Assembly (NCBI GenBank): GCA_934589675.1
Contig: CAKTOF010000014.1
Coordinates: 1-62,109, forward strand
DNA length: 62,109 nucleotides
Origin: an uncultured Oscillospiraceae bacterium
GTDB taxonomy: Bacteria > Bacillota > Clostridia > Oscillospirales > Oscillospiraceae
Direction: 5' to 3'
Shown: piece after piece, positions 16,469-23,735 of the stretch
How positions within the stretch are numbered: position 1 is the first letter of the stretch
How the letters are laid out: each line of letters begins with the position of its first letter
Notes under the pieces: generated by a model
The model's input: only the letters and a program-made list of their open reading frames with translations
The model's database searches: none
Told to the model about the DNA's origin: nothing
Program-made: the position numbers and the translations under genes

Positions 16469-17563
16469 TCAGCGGTATTCCACGTCGAGCCCCTTGACAA
16501 GCAGCGGGCCGATCTCGAGGCGGACGGTCTGGCCGGGCGTGAGATCGGGGACTTTTGTGACGTCGATGCAGGTGTGGAGCATCCCGATATGGCCGAGAAC
16601 GCGGCAGCGTCTGCCGCCGACGGTCACATAGACGGCCTTGCGCGTGAGCATGGCCTTGAGATTGGACAGGCAGCCGCGCAGGCAGTCGCGCACGCGGAAA
16701 AGGTCGCGTCCCTTCTCAGCGCCGAAGCCGTGGAAATAGCCGACGCTCACGATGGCCTCGCGCGTCGGGCGCTTTGCCTTCCACGCGGCGCCGTAGCCGC
16801 ACGTAAAGCCCTTTTGCAGCCAGCGCAGCTCGTCGATCGTTGCCTCGCAGTAGCCCACAGGCCGGAAGCCCAGGCGGTTTTTGAAGCTCAGCCGGCCCAA
16901 AAACGCCGAGCCGACGCGCACGGCGTCCAGATTCATCTCCGGGTAGCGCAAAAGCGCCGAGGAATTCGAGCAGTGTACCTCGCCCGTCTCGCAGCCGGCC
17001 GTGTGCAGGCGCGAGAGCAGGCTTTGAAACGCCGCAAACTGCGCGCGCGTGGCCTTTTCGTCGCAGAAGGCGGAGTGGAAATGCGTAAAAACGCCGGAGA
17101 CGGCCAGCGAGTTCATCGTCCTGTACAGCTCGACGATCTGCCGCGTCTGCGTCGGCAGAAAGCCGTAGCGGCCCATGCCGGTGTCGATCTCGAGGTGTAC
17201 CTCGGCGATCTCGCCGCGGCGGCCGGCGATGCCGTTGAGCACGCCCGCCTGCTCGACGGAGCCGACGGCGATGACGGCGTGCAGATCCAAAAGCTGCTCG
17301 AGCTCTTGCGCCTCGCCCGTCGGGCGGAGCATGAGGATGCGCTCGTCCGCAAATCCCGCCTCGCGCAGCGCGCGCACGTCGGATACCTCCGTGACCGCGA
17401 AGCGGTCGATGCCGCCCGCGCGCAGCTCCCGCGCAAATTCGACGAGCCCGAGCCCGTAGCCGTCGCCCTTCACGACGCCCCAGACGGCCGCCGCGCCCGC
17501 CTTTTCGCGGACGAGGCGGATGTTGCTCTGCAGCGCGTCTTTTTCCACAATGTAGGCCTTCAT
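16469..17563 (-). CDS. Alanine racemase-family PLP enzyme
   Basis: 364 residues with the fold-type III racemase layout: an N-terminal PLP barrel and a C-terminal beta domain. The PLP lysine is Lys32 in VVKGDGYGLG, and the second catalytic base is Tyr257 in GFTCGYGAAW. Both active-site blocks deviate from textbook Alr (usually VKANAYGHG and SYGRTY), so it may be a divergent alanine racemase or act on another amino acid such as serine. AAGGAGG lies 7 nt before the ATG. It follows the FemAB-like gene by 12 bp, which suggests a shared role in peptidoglycan or its cross-bridge. Confidence 0.82.
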   Translation of the reverse strand: MKAYIVEKDALQSNIRLVREKAGAAAVWGVVKGDGYGLGLVEFARELRAGGIDRFAVTEVSDVRALREAGFADERILMLRPTGEAQELEQLLDLHAVIAVGSVEQAGVLNGIAGRRGEIAEVHLEIDTGMGRYGFLPTQTRQIVELYRTMNSLAVSGVFTHFHSAFCDEKATRAQFAAFQSLLSRLHTAGCETGEVHCSNSSALLRYPEMNLDAVRVGSAFLGRLSFKNRLGFRPVGYCEATIDELRWLQKGFTCGYGAAWKAKRPTREAIVSVGYFHGFGAEKGRDLFRVRDCLRGCLSNLKAMLTRKAVYVTVGGRRCRVLGHIGMLHTCIDVTKVPDLTPGQTVRLEIGPLLVKGLDVEYR

Positions 17564-17575
17564 GCGGCCGCCTCC

Positions 17576-18637
17576 TTATTTCCCGCGGTTTTTGATGAGG
17601 TAGACCTTCTTGCGCAGCTCCTTGAACACGCTCGTCCCGTGCTCGACCGCGAAGTAGACCGGGCGGTTGAGCACAAGATCCATCTCGCCGATGAACTCGA
17701 CAAAGTCACCCGAGAAGCCCTTTTTGAACTTGTACAGGCCGTAGAGCGGGTTGTCCTCGGACAGGTCGCCCGAGACGCCGCGGAAGTCGTAGATGCGGCA
17801 GCCGCACTCGACCGCCCACTGGATCATGCTCCACTGGAGCAGATAGTTCGGCATGAGGTTGCGGTCCTCGTTCGACGACGCGCCGTAGAGGTACCAGACC
17901 TTGTCTCCGTAGTGGATGGCCAGCGTGCCCGCGATGGCGCGACCGTCGTGATAGGCCATGTAGAGCCGCGCGTGCTCGCCGAGGTTGTCGAGCATATCGG
18001 CAAAATACTGCGGCTGGCGCGTGACGAAGCCGTCGCGCACGCCGGTCGTCAGCATGAGCTCGGCAAAGGCCGGGACGGCCTCCTTGCCCTCGATCTTCAC
18101 CTCGACGCCCTTTTTGACGGCGACGCGGATGTTGTAGCGCGTTTTCTGGTGGAAGGCGGCCAGGAGCTCGTCGCACGTCTTGCCCTCGACGTTCAGGCGG
18201 AAGACGTACTTCGGCTGGATGGCCTCAAAGTTCTTGCCGCCGTCCTTGAGCCGGAAGTCCAGCGAGCGCATGATGGCGCCGAATTCGGCGTCCGTGCCCG
18301 GCACGTCCGGGTCGAGCTTGATGACGTAGGAGTGATATTCCTTCGCCAGATCCTTCAGGCCGCCCAGAAGCTCGGCGATGAGCGCGCGGTCGTGCACGTC
18401 GCACACGGGCGCGCGGCAGCCGTACATGAGCGTGAACGGCGTGCCCGGCACCTTGCGGATGAGCACGGCCATCGTCCCGCGGATGGCGCCGTCGTCGCCG
18501 CGGACGGCGACGGCCTCCCACTTCCAGCTCGGCTTCTGCCTGGCCCACAGAACGCTCTGCGCAAAGTGGCCCTTCGGGTGGCTCTGAACAAACGCCTCGT
18601 ATTCGGCGAGCGTCTTTTCCGTGATTCTCTCGTACAT
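17576..18637 (-). CDS. FemAB-like peptidoglycan aminoacyltransferase (GNAT fold)
   Basis: 353 residues with the tandem GNAT domains of Fem proteins. Visible family blocks are SHPKGHFAQSVLWA near the N-terminus, the long basic helix FHQKTRYNIRVAVKKGVEV, LAIHYGDKVWYLYGASS and YDFRGVSGDLSEDNPLYGLY near the C-terminus. Fem proteins add amino acids from aminoacyl-tRNA to the peptidoglycan stem peptide at the inner membrane face. GGGAGA precedes the ATG. The racemase-like gene follows in the same transcript. The amino acid used is unknown. Confidence 0.87.
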   Translation of the reverse strand: MYERITEKTLAEYEAFVQSHPKGHFAQSVLWARQKPSWKWEAVAVRGDDGAIRGTMAVLIRKVPGTPFTLMYGCRAPVCDVHDRALIAELLGGLKDLAKEYHSYVIKLDPDVPGTDAEFGAIMRSLDFRLKDGGKNFEAIQPKYVFRLNVEGKTCDELLAAFHQKTRYNIRVAVKKGVEVKIEGKEAVPAFAELMLTTGVRDGFVTRQPQYFADMLDNLGEHARLYMAYHDGRAIAGTLAIHYGDKVWYLYGASSNEDRNLMPNYLLQWSMIQWAVECGCRIYDFRGVSGDLSEDNPLYGLYKFKKGFSGDFVEFIGEMDLVLNRPVYFAVEHGTSVFKELRKKVYLIKNRGK

Positions 18638-18676
18638 GGGTCAGTCTCCCATTCTGATTAAAGTTCTTGTCCTGAT

Positions 18677-18705
18677 AGCTTACCATATCCGGCGGCGTTT
18701 TGCAA
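18677..18705 (-). promoter_or_regulatory. Promoter for femAB-like/alr unit
   Basis: Minus-strand TTGCAA and TAAGCT separated by 17 nt. The -10 is weak. Confidence 0.45.
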
Positions 18706-18829
18706 TGCAGGGAAATCAAGATGCAGGCGGGAAATGGAAGAAAATAACAACTTCTTGTGTCCGGGCGGCGCATTTCGCGCACTTTTGCGCCGCGGCGGTG
18801 GTACGATCATCGGCGGGAGGGCGAATACC

Positions 18830-19672
18830 ATGCCGAAAAATCGAAACAAAAGCTATCTGGAGTCGGGGCGGGTGTGCTATGTGCCCGTCGGGGACATCCG
18901 GCCGAACCCGTCGCAGCCGCGGCGCGTGTTCGAGCCGGAGGCGCTTTCCGAGCTGGCCGAGAGCATTCGCGTCTACGGCGTCATCCAGCCGCTGTCCGTC
19001 CGGCGGCGGATGGACGGCTACGAGCTCGTCGCGGGCGAGCGCCGCCTGCGCGCGGCGAAGCTGGCGGGGCTAACCGAGGTGCCGTGCATCGTGCTCTCCG
19101 TCGACGGCGAGCAGTCAGGGCTCATCGCGCTTGTGGAGAATCTGCAGCGGCGCGACCTCGACTTCATCGAGGAGGCCGAGGGCATCGCGCGGCTCATGCG
19201 CATCTACGGCCTGTCGCAGGAGCAGGCGGCCGCGCGCATCGGCAAGAGCCAATCGGCCGTGGCGAACAAGCTGCGCCTGCTGCGCCACTCGCCGGCCGTG
19301 CTGGCCGTCATCCGAGAGAACCACCTGTCCGAGCGCCACGCGCGCGCGCTGCTGCGCCTGCCGGACGAGGCGCAGCGGCTGTCCGCGCTCAGCGTCATCG
19401 TCCGCCGCGGGCTGAACGTGGCAAAGACGGAGCAGTACATACAGTCGCTTCTGCTCTCGCAGCCCGCGGCGCCGGCGCGGCGCGTCATGCCGGGCTTCCG
19501 CCTGCGCGACGTGCGGCTGTTTCTCAACACGATCGACCACAACCTGCGCCTCATCCGCGGCGCGGGCATCGACGCAGGGCTCAGCCGGCAGGAGGACGAG
19601 CGGGAGATCGTGCTGACCATCCGCATCCCGAAGCCGGAGGCGCAGCGCGAAAAAGAAGCCGCCGCCCCCTGA
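18830..19672 (+). CDS. ParB/Noc-family DNA-binding partition protein
   Basis: 280 residues. The ParB/Srx CTPase domain is clear: IRPNPSQPRRVFE, the box GERRLRAAKLAG and VENLQRRDLDFIEEAEG. A helix-turn-helix follows (LSQEQAAARIGKSQSAVANK) for parS-like DNA. The C-terminal ~80 residues differ from Spo0J, so it could be Noc or an extra ParB. The ATG at 18830 follows GGGAGGG by 8 nt. No parA or origin-linked gene (gidB, dnaA, rnpA) is nearby, so the main chromosomal parAB locus is probably elsewhere. No typical 16-bp parS palindrome was noticed in the window. Confidence 0.87.
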   Translation: MPKNRNKSYLESGRVCYVPVGDIRPNPSQPRRVFEPEALSELAESIRVYGVIQPLSVRRRMDGYELVAGERRLRAAKLAGLTEVPCIVLSVDGEQSGLIALVENLQRRDLDFIEEAEGIARLMRIYGLSQEQAAARIGKSQSAVANKLRLLRHSPAVLAVIRENHLSERHARALLRLPDEAQRLSALSVIVRRGLNVAKTEQYIQSLLLSQPAAPARRVMPGFRLRDVRLFLNTIDHNLRLIRGAGIDAGLSRQEDEREIVLTIRIPKPEAQREKEAAAP

Positions 19673-19789
19673 GTTTCGACGGCTTTTTCACGCCGCGCGT
19701 GCTATTGTAGCATTACAGCTTTTTCCAGTCAACGAGTCAGCCCCTGTCCCGCCCGCGGCCGCCCTGCGCGTCCGCGGGCAATTTTTTGC

Positions 19790-19818
19790 TTGTGCTTTTG
19801 CGAAAAACGGCGTATAAT
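19790..19818 (+). promoter_or_regulatory. Promoter for degV gene
   Basis: TTGTGC (19790-19795) and consensus TATAAT (19813-19818) with 17-nt spacing. Confidence 0.7.
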
Positions 19819-19878
19819 GGTCGCCGTCCACCCAAAAAGCAACAAATCACTAAAATCTGTACCGAAAGGAAGCATCAC

Positions 19879-20730
19879 ATGAATCCTTTGATCCTGACTG
19901 ATACCGCGTCGGACATCCCCGTCTCGACGGAAAACGAAAATCTGCGCGTGCTGCCGATGAAGATCTTTTTCGGCGACACGGAATATCTCGACACCGTGAA
20001 TCTCAGTCATGAGGAGTTCTACCACAAGCTCATCGAGTCGGCCGCGCTGCCGACGACGAGCCAGATCCCGCCGTATGAATTTGACCGCGCGTTTGCTGAG
20101 GCCGTCGAGGCCGGGCGGCAGGTCGTCGTCATCACGCTCTCGCAGAAGCTCTCGGGCACATACCAGTCCGCGGCCATCGCGGCGGAGAATTATCCCGGTC
20201 AGGTGTTCCTCGTCGACAGCGAGTGCGTCGCCGTCGGCGAGCGGGCGCTCGTCGAGTACGCGCTGCAGCTCGTCGAGCGAAAATTCGACGCCGCGACGAT
20301 CGCCGCGGAGCTTGCGCGCATGAAGCGCCGCCTGTGCGTCATCGCCCTGCTCGACACGCTCGAGTATCTCAAGGCCGGCGGCCGCATCTCGCGCACGGCG
20401 GCCATCGCGGGCGGCCTGCTGAACATCAAGCCCGTCGTGTCCATCGTAAACGGCGAGGTCGCGCTCATCGGCAAGGCGCGCGGCTCGAAAAACGGCAGCA
20501 ACCTCCTGCGCGAGCTCATCGCCGCCCGCGGCGGCGTCGATTTCCGCTACCCGTTCCGCCTCGGCTACACGGGTCTTGACGACACGATGCTGCAAAAATA
20601 CATCGCCGACAGCGCCGACCTCTGGCACACCGAGGCCGCCCCGCTCCCCGTCGCCACCATCGGCGGCACCATCGGCACCCACGCCGGCCCCGGCGCCATC
20701 GCCGTGGCGTTTTTTGCAAAGGAGGCATGA
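19879..20730 (+). CDS. DegV-family fatty-acid-binding protein
   Basis: 283 residues, the usual DegV length. Typical blocks are ILTDTASDIP at the start, the lipid-contact segments PTTSQIPPYEF and LSQKLSGTYQSA, LEYLKAGGRISR and IGGTIGTHAGPGAIAVAFF at the end. DegV/FakB proteins bind a fatty acid and present it to a fatty acid kinase for phospholipid synthesis. No FakA is adjacent. GAAAGGAAG lies about 7 nt before the ATG at 19879. The second RAYT gene starts 36 bp downstream on the same strand. Confidence 0.9.
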   Translation: MNPLILTDTASDIPVSTENENLRVLPMKIFFGDTEYLDTVNLSHEEFYHKLIESAALPTTSQIPPYEFDRAFAEAVEAGRQVVVITLSQKLSGTYQSAAIAAENYPGQVFLVDSECVAVGERALVEYALQLVERKFDAATIAAELARMKRRLCVIALLDTLEYLKAGGRISRTAAIAGGLLNIKPVVSIVNGEVALIGKARGSKNGSNLLRELIAARGGVDFRYPFRLGYTGLDDTMLQKYIADSADLWHTEAAPLPVATIGGTIGTHAGPGAIAVAFFAKEA

Positions 20731-20766
20731 CGGGAGGGCGGGGAATGTGATAAAATACCCCCGGTG

Positions 20767-21273
20767 ATGGAAATGGATCAGCCAAAGCGGAAGCAGGTCC
20801 GTCTGGAGCATTACGACTACAGCCAGCCGGGCGCGTATTTTATAACAATCTGTGCAGACAGACGCGCGCAGATTTTCGGAAGCGTTTGTAGGGGCGACCC
20901 TTGCGGTCGCCCGGAGGTTCGATTGGCGCCGCTGGGCCGGATCGCCGAACAAACGCTCTCGGAAATGGAGGCCCGGTTCGGAATCACGATCCTGCAATCG
21001 GTCATCATGCCGAATCACGTTCATTTTGTGTATTCGGTAGAACGGGCGACCGCAAGGGTCGCCCCTACGGTCGGCCGCGTTGTCGGAGCCTATAAATCTC
21101 TGGTCGTTAACCGATGGCGGACAGAATGCAATCGGTCGAATCTCTCCATGGGCAGAGTCTGGCAACGGAATTTCTATGAACATGTGATCCGCAACGAGCG
21201 CGAACTGCAAGCCTGCCTTGAATACATCCAAGCCAACCCCGCCCGGTGGGACTTGGACGAATACTTCGCGTAA
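20767..21273 (+). CDS. REP-associated tyrosine transposase (RAYT), family A copy
   Basis: A 168-residue Y1/IS200-like transposase. It shares with the copy at 14655 the start block (DQPKRKQVRLEHYDYSQPG), the HUH motif MPNHVHFVY, FYEHVIRNERELQ and the end block NPARWDLDEYF, but is otherwise diverged. The ATG at 20767 is used; GTG 20764 is possible and neither has a close ribosome site. GGGAGGG lies about 28 nt upstream, as in the other copy. Two family-A palindromes sit in frame at 20888-20913 and, inverted, at 21043-21068, encoding CRGDPCGRP and RATARVAPT in the same two loops as in the other RAYT. Confidence 0.88.
   Translation: MEMDQPKRKQVRLEHYDYSQPGAYFITICADRRAQIFGSVCRGDPCGRPEVRLAPLGRIAEQTLSEMEARFGITILQSVIMPNHVHFVYSVERATARVAPTVGRVVGAYKSLVVNRWRTECNRSNLSMGRVWQRNFYEHVIRNERELQACLEYIQANPARWDLDEYFA
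20888..20913. repeat. Family-A palindrome inside RAYT gene (first copy)
   Basis: GTAGGGGCGACC, CTTGC, GGTCGCCCG: stem GGGCGACC/GGTCGCCC. In frame. Identical units occur at 46652, 59863 and 62033. Confidence 0.92.
21043..21068. repeat. Family-A palindrome inside RAYT gene (second copy, inverted)
   Basis: Exact reverse complement of the unit at 20888-20913. It lies just after the HUH motif codons. Confidence 0.92.
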
Positions 21274-21315
21274 AAAAACTACCCCTCGCGGCCGCGTTGG
21301 CCGCGAGGGGATTTG
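21272..21315. terminator. Bidirectional terminator
   Basis: Stem CCCCTCGCGGCC / GGCCGCGAGGGG with a short loop and an A-run on the left. It lies between convergent RAYT and lrgB-like genes. Confidence 0.75.
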
Positions 21316-21323
21316 CATACCCG

Positions 21324-22013
21324 TTATAAAAACTGCGCGAACACGGACGCGCCGACGACGGTGAGCAGGCCGGAGACGGCGATGGACAGGCTGCTCATGG
21401 CGCCCTCGACGTCGCCGAGCTCCATGGCGCGGGCGGTGCCGATGGCGTGGGAGCTTGTGCCGATGGCGATGCCGACGGCGATGCGGTCGGTGATGCGGCA
21501 GAGCTTGCAGAACGCGGAGGCGAAGACGTTGCCGATGACGCCCGTGATGAGAATGATGGCGACCGTCAGCGTCACATAGCCGCCGAGCTCGTCGCTCAGG
21601 CCCATGCCGATGGCCGTTGTGATGGACTTCGGCAGGAACGTGACATACTCCTCGTGCGTCAGTGAGAACAGCGCCGCCATGGCCAGCACGCACACAAGCG
21701 ACGTCAGCACGCCCGAGCCGATGCCGAGCAGGATGGCCTTTTTGTTCTTCTTCAGAAGGTCGAGCTTCTCATAGAGCGGCACGGCCAGGCACACCGTCGC
21801 AGGTGTGAGCAGATAGCTCAAATATTTCGCGCCGGCGTAGTAGGCGTCGTACCGGATGCCCGTCGCGGCCAGAAGCGCGATGACGAGCACGACGGAGATG
21901 AGCAGCGGGTTTAACAGCGCGGACTTGAACTTCTTCTGCAGCGCCATGCCGATGCCGTAGGCGATCAGGCTGACCGTCACGCCGAAAAAAACGGAGTTTT
22001 CGAAAAATTCCAT
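21324..22013 (-). CDS. lrgB: LrgB/CidB-family membrane protein
   Basis: 229 residues, polytopic. Family blocks are visible: NPLLISVVLVIALL, PATVCLAVPLYEKLDLLKKN, FLPKSITTAIGMGLSDELGG and IGIGTSSHAIGTARAMELG-like sequence near the end (AIGTSSHAIGTARAMELG). LrgB works with LrgA, a holin-like protein, in murein hydrolase control; plant and bacterial homologues also move glycolate or pyruvate. I use the ATG at 22013, which overlaps the lrgA stop (TGATG) and has GGAGGAGG 7 nt upstream. The in-frame GTG at 22016 is the alternative. Confidence 0.9.
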   Translation of the reverse strand: MEFFENSVFFGVTVSLIAYGIGMALQKKFKSALLNPLLISVVLVIALLAATGIRYDAYYAGAKYLSYLLTPATVCLAVPLYEKLDLLKKNKKAILLGIGSGVLTSLVCVLAMAALFSLTHEEYVTFLPKSITTAIGMGLSDELGGYVTLTVAIILITGVIGNVFASAFCKLCRITDRIAVGIAIGTSSHAIGTARAMELGDVEGAMSSLSIAVSGLLTVVGASVFAQFL

Positions 22014-22378
22014 CACTCGGCCTCCTCCTTCTTCCGGTCATGGCGCTCGACGGCCTGCGTGACGCGGCCGGAGACGAGCATGACGAGAAACGTCGACACG
22101 ACCGTGATGGCGACATAGGCCAGCAGATTGCTGCGCAGCAGATCGGTCGACTCGATGAGCCCGACGGCCGAGGGGATGAACATGAGCGGCATGATCTCGA
22201 TGAGAAAGACCGACGTCTCCTTCACGCTCTCCACCGGGATGATCTTCAGCCCGAGGGCAAGCAGCATGAGCACAAGGCCGTAGATGCTCGCCGGGATGGG
22301 CAGCGGGATGAGAAAGTTGAGTCCCTCGCCGAGCAGCGAGACGACGAGGATGATGCCAAATTGTTTGATGTATTTCAT
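22013..22378 (-). CDS. lrgA: LrgA/CidA-family holin-like protein
   Basis: 121 residues with four membrane helices. LNFLIPLPIPASIYGLVLML and LIEIMPLMFIPSAVGLIES are hallmarks of the CidA/LrgA family. It is thought to oligomerise like a holin and, with LrgB, to control autolysis or export small acids. It is first gene of a two-gene operon overlapping lrgB. No LytSR two-component genes adjoin. Confidence 0.9.
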   Translation of the reverse strand: MKYIKQFGIILVVSLLGEGLNFLIPLPIPASIYGLVLMLLALGLKIIPVESVKETSVFLIEIMPLMFIPSAVGLIESTDLLRSNLLAYVAITVVSTFLVMLVSGRVTQAVERHDRKKEEAE

Positions 22379-22410
22379 GGTTCGCCTTCTTCTGACGTGA
22401 TACTCCCCAA

Positions 22411-22439
22411 ATTGTACCGGCCGCGTTTTGGAATGTCAA
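22411..22439 (-). promoter_or_regulatory. Promoter for lrgAB
   Basis: Minus-strand TTGACA and TACAAT with 17-nt spacing, a near-consensus sigma-A promoter. Confidence 0.75.
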
Positions 22440-22487
22440 TCGTCCAAACGACGGCGTTTTGCCGCGCAAACGCGCGGCAGCTTGTGC

Positions 22488-22526
22488 AAAAAATCGCCGG
22501 AGCCATCAAAGCTCCGGCGATTTTTC
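22488..22526. terminator. Rho-independent terminator
   Basis: AAAAAATCGCCGGAGC and GCTCCGGCGATTTTT form a symmetrical stem with runs on both sides. It ends the leftward membrane-protein gene just before the lrgAB promoter. Confidence 0.85.
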
Positions 22527-22531
22527 GCAGA

Positions 22532-23371
22532 TCATGCCTCTTCCGGCGCTTCCGGCGCGCCGGTAGCCGGGGCGCTCCCGCGCGCGGGCGGGCCGAGCAG
22601 CTGCCAGGCGTTGGCCAGCTGCCACAGCGCCAGCCCGCCGAAGCGCAGGCACGCGCCGACGCCGCCGTCGGCCAGCGAGACGATGCAGAAGTACGCGCCC
22701 GTCAGGCACCAGAACGCCGTCCGCCCGCGGCGGCCGCGGTCATAGCAGAAGCCCGCGAGGTGGTACGCCGCCGTCATGGCCGCCAGCATGGCGAACAGGT
22801 CGAAGCAGTAGTCGAGGATCGTCGGATCCGAGCTCCAGCCGCCCTTGAAGTCCACGATGAGGCGGATGACGAGGAAGAAAAACGGGACGAGATAGAGCGC
22901 GCTCTGGGGCTTTGCGCCCTTCAGCCGCCCCGCGGCGGCCAGAAGCATGGCCAGCGCGCCGAAAATGCCGGCAAAGCCCGGCAGGATGGCCGGGACGGAC
23001 AGCGCCTCGCCCGGGCCGGGGATGGCGCGGACGACGTCGGCCGCCGAGCCGGCCAGCAGCAGCGCCGCGCCGGCCAGAAGGACGCCGATGCACAGCCGCC
23101 GCTGCGGAAAGCAGCGCGCAAATTCCTGCCGCTTCGGAAGCCCGCCGCAGAACAGAAGCGCCCACAGCGCCGCGAGCACCGAGCACACGCACAGCAGCAC
23201 CGTCCAGATGCTGCCGCCCGTGGGCAGCCCCGTCTCGTCATACGCCCGGCGCAGCTGCACGAGCCGCAGCGCAAACCCCGCCGCGGCAAACACAAGCGTC
23301 CCGGCGAAAATGGCGGTGCGCCCGCTCCGTCCGCTCTTTTTTGAACTCAATGCCATCCCATCCTTCACCAT
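22532..23371 (-). CDS. Polytopic membrane protein of unknown function
   Basis: About 279 residues with seven or eight hydrophobic segments, no charged catalytic motif, and a Pro/Ala-rich C-terminal tail. I do not recognise a family. The start is uncertain: in-frame GTG 23389, ATG 23371 and ATG 23356 are all possible. The last has AAGGA only 4 nt away and the others have no good site. It is transcribed alone toward a strong terminator. Confidence 0.65.
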   Translation of the reverse strand: MVKDGMALSSKKSGRSGRTAIFAGTLVFAAAGFALRLVQLRRAYDETGLPTGGSIWTVLLCVCSVLAALWALLFCGGLPKRQEFARCFPQRRLCIGVLLAGAALLLAGSAADVVRAIPGPGEALSVPAILPGFAGIFGALAMLLAAAGRLKGAKPQSALYLVPFFFLVIRLIVDFKGGWSSDPTILDYCFDLFAMLAAMTAAYHLAGFCYDRGRRGRTAFWCLTGAYFCIVSLADGGVGACLRFGGLALWQLANAWQLLGPPARGSAPATGAPEAPEEA

Positions 23372-23735
23372 GCCCGCATCCGCGCGCACCTTATTATTAA
23401 ATGTGATTCCATCCGCGGCCGAGCGTTATGCGCATTTTGAATAACGCGCTTTGCATAGCCCGATCCGCCCCGCCGCGCGCCGGCCGACACGGGCAGCGCG
23501 GCGGCGCAAACCGGCATAAAACCTGATGTAACGCCTATTATAGCACATCCGCCCGACAAGTGGAACCGCAAGTTTCGCGCCGGCCGCATCCGCCCGCCCG
23601 CGCCGGCGGACGCGGCCGCGGCGGCGGGCGCGAAGCGGAAAAATCCTTGTCAGAGCGGAGCAAAACATGCTATACTCACTGCGACAGGAATCCGCCCCGG
23701 GGCAGGGGCGAGTTGAAAGAAGGAGTCGCAAAAAA
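23372..23735. other. Divergent intergenic region with two promoters
   Basis: A 364-bp gap between divergent genes. It holds a leftward extended -10 (minus-strand TGCTATAAT, box at 23537-23542), which would give a ~165-nt leader for the membrane-protein gene, and the rightward promoter at 23647-23676. The 74-codon open frame across it is probably fortuitous. No riboswitch pattern was recognised. Confidence 0.5.
23647..23676 (+). promoter_or_regulatory. Promoter for Fe-S flavoprotein operon
   Basis: TTGTCA (23647-23652) and TATACT (23671-23676), 18-nt spacing, about 60 nt before the start codon. Confidence 0.65.

Noticed and set aside
16313..18661. Plus-strand open frame of ~780 codons opposite the racemase and FemAB-like genes
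   Set aside because: Shadow of two real minus-strand genes; composition is low-complexity and there is no ribosome site.
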